Positions 23,072 through 33,435 of a stretch of DNA of 64,000 bases are shown in pieces. The stretch spans positions 581,808 to 645,807 of the forward strand of contig RPFO01000130.1 of NCBI GenBank assembly GCA_009746045.1. Direction: 5' to 3'. The notes beneath the pieces are model-generated. The model searched no databases. It was not told the DNA's origin and was given only the letters and a program-made list of their open reading frames with translations. A program made the translations under genes and the position numbers. The DNA is from Mesostigma viride (Eukaryota; Streptophyta; Mesostigmatophyceae; Mesostigmatales; Mesostigmataceae). How positions within the stretch are numbered: the first letter of the stretch is position 1; each line of letters opens with the position of its first letter.

Positions 23072-24081
23072 TTAGCACCCATTAATTAATTAATTAATAG
23101 ACACGTGACTGCGTCACGTGAGCATAAGTCCTCAGTGGGAGGGGAACATGGGATGGAATGGATGGTATATGCTATCATCTAGGTCCTAGTTACAGGGGTG
23201 TGGGCACCGCGGCCCGAATCGCTATGAATGCCATACTTGGTCACACGCGGAGCCCCCACAGGCTTGGGGGTGGTCTCCTTCATCACTACTTGCCATCTAT
23301 CCTTGCGCACCATCTGCCTCCATATTACAGACAAACCAGGAGGCTGCCCGGGGGTGAGCCCGTCACGTCTAGCGTAGCACATGTCCATGCCGAGTCTATC
23401 ACGAAAAGTCCACGGGTGGCGGCCCTGCCGCGCGCGGCCGGGGGCACGCCAGGTGAGGACATATCGCCCAGGCTGGGCGGGCTTGGTGCCAGCTAGTCTA
23501 TCTGATGTATCTACCTGATCTGTGCGGGCCAGGTGCCCGGCTAGGCCCAGGCGCCTGTGCCTAATAATGTGGGAAACATAGGGCAAATCAGCGTACAAAT
23601 CCTCATTACTAATGTGCAAACCAAAGGGGATGTTAAGGGCCTTGCGCAGCATCTTGGTGACGGCGCCGTCGAGTCGTTGCTCCAGCTCCTGCATCAGTGT
23701 CCACGTCTCGGCGCCGTAGGTCAGGATCGTCAGAATGACGACCTTGAAGAGGTCACGCTTGACGATCCGGGGTAGGGCGGGGTTGCTCCACCAGCGGCGG
23801 TGGTCATGGAGGTGCGCCCACGCCATGCCGATCCGTGTCGTCATATCGTCCTCGCAGTCGGGAAGCCAACTGCCGAGCAGCTTGAAGCGGCCTGAAGGAG
23901 GGTAGTTGACCTCGGCATCGTCTAAGAGGCGGAGTGTGGGTGGGGGCCCTGCCATGCCGAGGGCCAGGGCCTCCGTTTTGGGGCTGAGTTCTAGACCAAC
24001 CGCCCGAGCCTCGAGCGCCAGGCAGTCCAGCCAAAGTTGGGCAGACTCCGGCTTCTCGATGAGCGTGATGTTAGCACCCAT
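23072..24081 (-). mobile_element. 5'-truncated LINE copy B with target duplication
   Basis: An insertion of about 990 bp flanked by identical 11-bp repeats TTAGCACCCAT at 23072-23082 and 24071-24081. Minus-strand order: the end of the reverse transcriptase ORF, the 3' UTR, the CACGTGAC hairpin at 23102-23120, and a (TTAA)n tail. Classic target-primed reverse transcription structure: a clean 5' truncation and a simple 3' tail. Confidence 0.9.
23179..24070 (-). pseudogene. LINE reverse transcriptase C-terminal fragment
   Basis: The open minus frame covers the region after the RT catalytic core: LIEKPESAQLWLDCLALEARA, then KTEALALGM (thumb region), LTYGAETWTL, and RRLGLAGHLARTDQ, a segment typical of LINE C-termini. 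It lacks the catalytic YADD region because the element is 5' truncated, so it cannot be active. Residues before LIEK in the open frame are flanking DNA, not element. Confidence 0.85.
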
Positions 24082-24242
24082 AGGACATTGCAACATGACC
24101 TAAGACATGACCCCCAAGGAGGTCCACATATGTGTGTGCTTTGGTCCTTAGTAGTATGGGCAGGCTGTAACCCGGTCGCTCTACGGCCGGCCCCAGTACT
24201 TGTCTACCAGGTTATTGCGTGCGACTAGGTGCGCACTAGACA

Positions 24243-27035
24243 GAGTTGTAATCTACAGATTAATTAATTTATTGATTAATTAGACTCGTGCTCCCGTTGG
24301 GGAGTCACGGAGCATCAACCCCGATGGATGGATGGATGGGTGCAAACAGTCCTACCGGGCTAATCTATCTACATCAGCTACCTACAACATCTATCTAATA
24401 ATAACAGCATCACTAACTACAACATCTATCTAAACAGCAGCACGCTACCCTAGGGGAGCTGTCTGGCGTGCCTCCCGCGGGTTTGCACACGCGGGCGCTT
24501 CCCCACAGGGGGGGGCTCGTTGTCCTCTATGACCTGGGCCCACTTGGCCTTGTCCATCATCTTCTTCCAAATCACGGAGAGGCCTAGGCCCCCCATGTCC
24601 TCTACTAGCTGTTCTTTGAAGGTGCGGGCCTTGCGGCGTCTAACATCACGGGGCCCGGCCCACGTCAGGAGGTGCCGGCCAGGCTGAGCTGGTCGCAGTC
24701 CCGCGGGGGGGCCACGTGAGGTGTCTACCTGGTTGGTGCGAGCTAGGTGCCCTACTAGCTGCAGGCGCCGCTGCTTATGATGGTGCTGGTGATATATGGC
24801 ATGCCCTGGTACAGGTCCTCATTGCGGACATGAGCAGCATATCCTACTCTGAAAATGGATCGCAGCATGTTGGTGACCGCGCCGTCCAGCTTGCGGGCCA
24901 GGTCGGCAGTGAGGGTCCACGTCTCGGCCCCATACGTAAGAACAGGAAGGACGAGGGCCTTAAACAGGCCCCGTATCTCGATCTTGCCCAGGGGCTTGCG
25001 CCACAGGGCCCGGTACTGGCGTAAAGCGTGCCAGGCGAGGGAGATGCGGTGGTCCACATCAGCCTCACAGCTGGGAAGCAGGCTGCCCAGCAGCTTAACG
25101 CGGTCCCGATACAGGACTCGAGAGCCGTCGATCTAGGAGATAGAGGGGTGGCGGTGAGTGGGTGAGCCCAACCGCCAGGGCCTCTGTCTTCTTGCTGACC
25201 TCAAGCCCCACTGCACGGGCCTCGATAGCCAGGCAGTCAAGCCTGATGTCTGCACGTGCCCAGTGTCCTCCAAGAGGGTGGTGTCGTCTGCGTAGATGAT
25301 GTCCGCCAGCCGAATCTCCGTTTCCGCTCCGCCATGCCAGAAGTGGTTAGCAACCTGCACCCCTGGTTCCCTACCCACGATGCGGGCAAATCGCTTGCGC
25401 GCCTGAATCAAAAAATGTTACGTATTCGACCACAACAATGAACAGGTAGGGCGACAGCAAGCAGCCCTGCCACAGGAGGGGTGGCATGCCCGGGCAAAAT
25501 TTCCTGGAACCGCGGTACCAGAGAGGGTTGTCCCAGGGGCTGACGGTGGTGGATTTTCGCAGGGCCCATGGTTAACCGCGGGGTTTGAGGGTAAAAAACT
25601 TGCCGGTGGCGGTTCGTGGGCCCTGGGTGATCAGAACCGTGGTTTACTACATGCCAGTAGAAATCTGCCACGTGTAATATGTTAGACTAGGGCTGTACGT
25701 CACGCCGGGTTGGCTCAGGACCGTGGTAACCTATGGACCAGTAGAAGTATGCCACGTGGATAATGTTGTAGGTACTGTACCTGTGCCTGCCACGTGGCTT
25801 TTCCTGGCCGCCACGTGCGAAGTCACTTGAACCATCAGGCGCATGCCACGTCATCATGTGCATCATGTGTGCGTCAGGTGTGTGCATCATGTGGGTTTGT
25901 TTTGAGGGCTGTTGCCACGTGGCAGAATAATGGAGTACGGAGAGAGAAGAATAGTAGTAGAATGTTCAGTTTAGTGGGTAGTAGGGATAGTTACCGCAAA
26001 TAGGAGTCCGAGGGGGTAACCATGGTACCGGCTCTCGGGCTTGCCGGCGGCAGCCGGCGGGTACCATGGTCCTGGACGCTACCGTGGTACCAGCAGCGTT
26101 GAGTGCCGGTTGCGGTCCACGCGTCATGGTTGGACCGCGGGCCCGGCCGCCTTTTTTGTCCGGCGGTGGTGGTTTTTGTGACCGCGGACCCTTGGCTGGA
26201 TGCCACCCCTCCTCCTGCCACACACCCTTCTGTAAAGGGCATGGTGGCGTGGTCCCGTAAGAAGTGCGCACCGAAGTGGTGGACCCTTCATACAGGTTGC
26301 GGATGACAGCAATAAGGGGGCGGGGGATCCGGAACAGCTCGAGGATGTCCCAAAGCGCAGGCCAGAAAACCGAATCGAAGGCTTTGATGAAGTCCACCAG
26401 CACAAGGTGCAAAGGGGACTCACCAGGCTGAAGGCGTTGCAGTTCCTCCACCAGTCGACGTCGGCGAGTAGCGAAGAGCGCCTGTACTGTGTTGCGACCT
26501 GAACGGAAGCCGTGCTGAGTCTCGCTGAGGTGACCGTCCAGGGCCGTGCGCAGGCAGTTCAGCATGAGCAGCATAAGAAGCTTGAGGGGGGCACTTTGAA
26601 TGCACACCCCTCTGTAGTTACCGGGGTCGGCTGGCGACCCCTTGTTCTTGTACAGCATTGTGCGAAAACTGTGTTAATTGCCAGGCCGCTGGAGGCGGTT
26701 GCGACGACAGCAGAAGGCGGTTGCAGATGTCCCGGAAGAGCAGCATAACACCTGTGTCCTCGAATTCGGCTGCAAGTTTCACAACTGCGGCGGGAATCTC
26801 GCCGGAGCCGGTGGCTGCGTCATAACGCAGGCGCTGGACCGCCTCCGTGACCTCGCGAGAGGTGAAAGGAGGCATGTCGGACGGGTCGCCAAGTGGGCCG
26901 ATCAGCGGGGGGACTAGGTAGCTAGTCCGCCGCTGACCTAGGCGGGGCCGGGGGCCTAGCGGGGCCGGCCAGGGCGGCCGGGCGGGCGGCGCGGCTGGGA
27001 GCAGGGGCGGGGGCGGCGCAGCTGTCCCCACCACC
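24243..27035 (-). mobile_element. LINE element 2, frameshifted and split by a hAT-like insertion
   Basis: Minus-strand pieces in order: RT fingers start at about 26890 (FTSREVTEAVQRLRYDAATG); frameshift near 26650; YKNKGSPADPGNYRGV and HGFRSGRNTVQALFATR; LVDFIKAFDSVFW; then the 740-bp insertion at 25474-26213; then QGCLLSPYLF at about 25460; ADIIYADDTTLLED (catalytic YADD) at about 25290; LTYGAETWTL at about 24930; an AT-rich (ATTA)n tail at 24257-24282. The family differs from LINE copies A and B in sequence but has the same C-terminal plan. Its C-terminal part is also frameshifted. Confidence 0.85.
25474..26213. mobile_element. Non-autonomous hAT-like DNA transposon, 740 bp
   Basis: Perfect 14-bp terminal inverted repeats (AGGAGGGGTGGCAT at 25474-25487, ATGCCACCCCTCCT at 26200-26213), flanked by a perfect 8-bp duplication CCTGCCAC (25466-25473 and 26214-26221). 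An 8-bp duplication and GGGGTGGCA-like ends are features of the hAT superfamily. It interrupts a LINE reverse transcriptase: on either side the frame reads CPLQKGVWQ and GCLLSPYLF, which join in frame if the element and one duplication are ignored. Inside it are many CCACGTGG palindromes and GC-rich inverted segments but no transposase. Confidence 0.9.
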
Positions 27036-28123
27036 TCGGCCGTGGCGCCGCGGCCCAGGTACGAAGCCGCTTGGCTGGGGCGCCAGGGACGTCGTGGCGG
27101 TGGGGCCGGCCGAGGCCGTCCGGGTGCCCGAGGCGCTTGTACCAGAATCTACAGATGTTGCTTGATTGTTCTAGAAATAAGTTGCATGCCCAAATATAAT
27201 TTCTGGCCTGCGCTGGTTGGACATCTCCTTGATAATCTCTCAGACAACTACCCTAGTCCTTCCACGGCGTTGGATCGCCATGCGTCCAGGCATAGTTGTC
27301 TCACTTCTAATATAATTTCCCCAAGCGCACGCAGGCGGCATACCCAACCCTGAAGATGTACCTGAAGACATGTTGGGGCAAGCCACGATACTCATTTGAC
27401 TCTCATGTCGCAAGGTACTTGGGAAAGCATGCACTCGAAGCATGCGCAGTGACTCGTTCTTTCTATCATTGAACTAGATCCTGATGAAATCTTCGCTTTA
27501 CTTTCCAAGCGCATTCTGCCGATGAATTCATGACAGTACTGGATTATCAACACAATGTGCACTATGTCACATCAAGGGCCGCCATTGCACGGGTGAATAT
27601 GGGCGGCCCTTTAACACAGCCAGCTATTACCTGCCACACGCCGGCGCTTTTGCCGCTAGCGCGGATTTTTAACTGTGCCGAAACCTCGTGAGCTCCCAAG
27701 GCAATATATGGTTTAAAAAAGGGGTGGGCAATATGACTTGAAGGGTCGATGTATGCGTGGTGGGTGCGCTGCTGTCATAGCCAAGGTGCTCCCCACGGCC
27801 CACGCCACCAACATGACGCAAGCCAGCAGTCAGGATGTCAATTACATAAGGGGAGCTTGTTAGCTACTTGAACCACAAGGACAGGGCCGCGGCTCCCTAG
27901 CCTGACTACTATGCCATCGACTGCAATTCCGCTTGGTACTTCCCTCTCTGGTTCCCGAGCTGTAGGAGTGTCTATGGCATTGTGTTGTTAATGGGACAAC
28001 CAGCACAGGCCTGACATCAGACTGCATCAAGCCGGCAACATCTAAAGTTTTTCCTGTCGATCACTGGTTCTGTATGGCCCAGGATGGCAAGTGATGCCAC
28101 TAAGATCATTCAGTGTACATTTG
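27036..28123. other. Intergenic, nothing recognised
   Basis: The left part is GC-rich and may be more upstream sequence of LINE 2. The rest shows no gene, array or element end. Confidence 0.35.
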
Positions 28124-31100
28124 TCAGTTTGAAGAGTATGTATTGGGATCCACAGGCGGCGCAAGCATCTTCCCGGGGTTCTCTTTGTCAGTAGCTTTCC
28201 TTTTCTGTGTTACAGCACATTCCCAACGACAACCATTAGAAGGCCAAAGAAATAGAAGGCAGCAGGTGAGCCATGATGGACACAGCCCCAGGGGCGCATT
28301 CTATGGTGATTAAAACTGTCAATATCTTTTGTAGTTGTCTTGAGTTTAATCATTGGAAGGCCAACACATTTGAACACATAATATTACTACGTACAGAGGA
28401 ACTGACGAGAGAAACTTGCTATTGAATATTGGGCTTGTCTTCGTGCATCCTGCCTAGAAGGAACATGAAATCAATACAGGTGTTGTTACCAGGACTTCAC
28501 AACATGTAATGCGTGGCATTACACAAACAGTTTGGTAAGACAGTCACAAGGCTACAACAAGTGCCAAACTGCGAGCAGCCTGCTTCAAACCATGCAAAGT
28601 CTCGGACCTTCAAGCCTCAGGAGTTTGCCACTGGCTAGGATGACACTCAATCTCCTGTCCATCAGTCCATCCCTAACACCAAATTCCAAATCACTTCAGT
28701 GTCATTCTTTTTCCACCAGTGCAGTTCTGTCGCCCTGAATGCCAGCTGGCAATTACATTGCTACCACGCAGAGAGAAGGCACAGTTATATGCGGGAGCCG
28801 GCGTGAGCAACCTCCCAAGTCTATTTCACGATGGCCCAATGCTTGAGCTTCCGATGGTCTAGGCCATCGCTAGCCCATGCAAGCGAGGTAACTTGGCCCA
28901 TCACTACATGATAGGTGCATATCACTTAACAGTGTATCGAACGGAACAGCTTCAGCCTGCGATCACTGTCACGACGCATGCATGGGCCACAAGGGCACAA
29001 CGGCCATGCATGGGCACTTGGACACCCCCTATACAGTAAAGTACTTCCAAGTACAACAGTTAAGATTGATGACATGACTGCATTCGAGACTAAAGGCGTA
29101 AAGGCGTACACCTAACAAACAGCACACGTTCCCAGTTCGATCAGCGATATCTGTATTACGTTCTCACCTTATTCCTCCGCAGCGCTGCCTTGCGGTCTCC
29201 CAACAGCGCGCGCAGCTGGTCCACCTGCCCAGCATGCGCGCCAAGGCAGATATGGCGCATGCATGTCAACACGGACGCACGGGTGGAAATGCATGCGTGC
29301 CAACTCATGCATGTGGAGACCCATCGTGTCCCCAGGCCCTCAGTCTGTAGGCAACCCAGCCAATATCAGCCCCCGGTCACCGTTGCCATGCATGCACAAC
29401 GTGGGACCTCAGCCTTGCATGCACTCATACATCAAGGGTACGTGCATGCACTCATACATCGAGGGCGTGCGCATGCACTCATACATCGCGCGTGTGTGCG
29501 TGAAGCAGTGCAGCTGATGTACTGCATGATCTGATCACGATCGATCTACCAATTGGTATGAATGGAATTGATTGGCTACATCGAATGCGAATAATGGATT
29601 GGTGATGGTCCATGCTTGTCCGCCGCAAACGCCAAAACACGGGGGATCAAGACACATGCAGCTTTTACAAAGGAAAACCCAAGTAGATAACCCATACAGG
29701 TAACCCATATAGATAACCCATACTATAGATAACCTAGATAGATAACCCATACTATAGATAACCCATACATGATACATAACCCATGTAGATAACCCATACA
29801 GACAACCCATGTAGATAACCCATAATGATAACCCATATAGATAAACTAGATAGATAAACCATATAGATAACCCATATCCTACCCTATAAACCGAGCTTCT
29901 CAACGGTCATGGAAAATAATTACGTCGAAAAATTTCGTCGAAAAATTCGCCATTCGCACCTACTTAGTTCTCAGAGTTGGGATATGCAAAAGGTATTGTG
30001 ACGGGATCCAACTACAGCTGGGTCTATTTGACGGGAGCAACTTGACGTGTTTTACCTGACATGATCACGAGGATCGTGAGAGAGATTTGCTGAACTCCAC
30101 CGCTGGACAGGATTGACGGGATCGACGGGATTGACGGGATTGACAGGATTCAGTGATTGGCGACTGCTAGACGGAATACTGTTGACGGGATAAACTTGAC
30201 GGGATTCTACTCCACGGGATTCTTTTTCACGGGATTCTACTCGACGGGATCCGCATAGGGGGACTGGAAAGGTTGTAGAGGGCGGAAATGCGACCGGCGA
30301 CGTTTAGGTTGAGTTGAGTGGAGTTTCCCGCGCCGGTTGTCCGACAGGGTTATTAATAGTGGATCCAAAGACCGGCGACGTGGGAATGCGACCTCTTGAT
30401 AGCGCGTGGAAGTCATCTATGGCAGATCAAAGGGTTAAGGGTGGGAATAGCCTGGGCCAGTGGGGGTCGAATTTAGATAGGACCGACGTCTCACGTCTTG
30501 CAAAAAAGCGACCTTTTAATTAGGGGCGGAGCCCTACGGGATACACTTGTCATCTATAGATAACCCATAAAATAACCAACCCATAGTAGTATATAGATAA
30601 CCCATACAGAAAACCCATATAGATAACCCATAAAGATAACCCATAAAGATAACCCATATAGTGATAAATTAATAAACACGTAGACTGTATAGATAACCCA
30701 TATAGATATCCCATAAAGATAACTCATACAGAGAACACACCAAAGGGAAGCCAGCTACCATGTGACCCATATATATCCACAAAGAAAACTAATTTCTTCA
30801 CTTAATCTTATAGGGTATAACGCGAGCCAGATTGGCACTCTTAGCACTAATTGGAAATCTGGTCGAGGAACCAGCCAAGGCATTCAAGGCCTTCCGAGTT
30901 CCAAGTTGCCCACTGACGCCATCTCTGGCAGCCACTCGCCTGCTCGCTGGTGCCGTTGATGGGGATCACATCCGACGGTGCTGCTGTGCTGGCATACCGG
31001 GTGCCGCACGTCATGCACGCCCCATCGGTGACCGCCCGCAGCGCCCGGTCACTGAACAAGTGGCCGCAGGACGCGAGGGCAGAGAAGCTGCGCCGTTCGC

Positions 31101-33375
31101 AATGTGGCCGCAGGCAACCATGGAGCGATAGAAACAACGCCAGTGAGCAGTGCCATTAATGAGTTTCGGACAAGGAGAGCTATACATGACCCTCCTACCT
31201 TGTGTTTGCCTTTCAAAGGCACTCCCGGTTCGAGTAGTATGCGCCCTCATCTCACGCCACAAAGTGCGTTCACTCACGCTACAAAGAGCATTTCAACTGT
31301 CCCCCCCATGCGTGCACAAGGGCACCGTGCATCTTCCCCAGCGCACTTCTGCTGAGAAGCATGGGCGACAGACCAAACGCAAATGCGTGCTAGGATCATG
31401 TATTGCAGACTTGGGCTAGCCACAGTCGCGATGCACCCAATGCAAACGAGCGCTACAAAGCACGAGACCAGCAGGGAAGTTCCAACGCGTCGCCAGGGGT
31501 ATGCCATATGTACATGGACTAAGGCTGAGCACTCGAGCGTGCACGAGACGAGACAGGTCCCGTCACGACATGTCGGTCTCGTCACGACATGTGCTTAGAC
31601 AACTGTCACGACATGTGCTTTGACAACTGTCACGACATGTGCTTTGACAACTGTCATGACATGTGCTTTGACAACTGTCACGACATGTGCTTTGACAACT
31701 GTCACGACATGTGCTTTGACAATTGTCACGACATGGGCTTTGACATGTGTCAAAGCAAATTAGGCGCGGTCAAGCCCAGCAATGGGTCAGGCCCAGGGTG
31801 CACCAAGCCATCCAATTAATCACCCAATAGAGACACTCACCCATAGGCCCCCCCCGCCACCACCCCGGACACTGGGCAGATGATCTGCTGGCCGACAGCT
31901 GGCGTCGCCCCCTTCGTGCCAGCAGGCCCTTTGCTGCCCCTCGAACCCGACACACTGCTGGCCTCCGCACAGCTGGTCCCCCTGCCAGTCGCAAGCACGG
32001 CCGTGTCCGCAGCATCGACACCTGAGGACCCTGAAGAGGCGACACTAGTGGAGCCTTGGTTTGTCGCCAGTCGCGTGTCCTGGCTCGTGGCCGGTGGCAT
32101 ATCCTTGCCGTCGCGGGACCCGCTGGCTGCTGCCACGTCCTGGAACGTGGGCCGCACCACAAACACGTCCTGTGGCACCGCTCGGTGGCACACGGCGTGT
32201 GAAGACCAAACCCAAGTTCCTCACAGCAAATGAGCACGTGGCGGCATGCTCGGCAGGCTCGGCCGCAAGTTTCATAAACATAAGCATCAAAATGGTGCCA
32301 AGAGCAAGAAACTAGCTGGTAAGCCAAACCATGGAAGTACCGGAACCCCACTCATTGAATCCGGTCAAGATAAGCCCCAGCACACCCTGGCCACCCTGAC
32401 AGCATCACTACGAGCTGTAATTTCTGGTTGAAATGACAAGGCCCATCGTTTGCAGTTCGCTTGAGGGGGCCGGTCTGAAGCATGCCGTGGAAAGAAATTA
32501 TGGTGCGGGCAAAACAGACGGTGCCTCGATACACACATTAAAGGCGAACTGGGTCACATGACAAACCATCCTCAGAGATGCTACGTGCCACCTGCCCTTC
32601 ACAGCCGCCAGCACGCGCAGGCCACCAGCCACCAAGGTAACCCCACGGTTTACCTTCCAGGTAACTCCACGGTTTACCTTTAGGGAGTGGATGTGGCTGA
32701 ACTCGCCCGACTGCCTCCAGTTCTGGCATTTCCACTGCACAAGACAAATCAAAGTCAAGGGAAGGATGAAGCAGAAGAAAATGCAACAGAGTCCCAAGAA
32801 ATGAGTACAATGAGGCTCCCTCACGTTGAAATGATTTTTCTTGCCTCCCACCACGCCCTTTACCCCCTGCTGATCTGTCCAGCCTGCCAACATGAAACCA
32901 CCACAGGCAGGCCTTCACACGACCAACTGATTTTATGAATTAATACAATCCTCCACATAAGTGGCCAATATCTGGGTAACAGTCATAACACAGGTGGCAT
33001 GAACAGATGATGGCGCTCCCTGGCCAGCAGCTCATTTACCCTGGCCAGCGAAACAGGGCGCCGTTGTTCCACGCAAGCCCTCAAGGCACCGCTGTGAGCA
33101 GATGAGTTGCATTGGTAACAGCAACCAACAAAGCTATACACCACCCTCCCGTGCATCCACCCGGGTGGTGTCGTCCAGCTGTGCGCGCGCGTGGCATTAG
33201 TAGATGCGATGTATTAAGATAAACAGATTGTTATACCGCACTAGAATATCTTATAAGCACCCACCCGGGTGGCATCGTCCAGCTGTGCGCGCGCCAGCTC
33301 ATCGCGGTCCAGCAACGCCTCCAAAATTGCCTCGCGGTTGTAGCTGTGGCGCGCGCAACCCCACACGGGCGGCAG

Positions 33376-33435
<60 letters not shown>

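Noticed and set aside
31770..32351. A 193-codon minus frame in the RTF2 region
   Set aside because: A different frame from RTF2 exon 6, which is supported by splice phases and homology.
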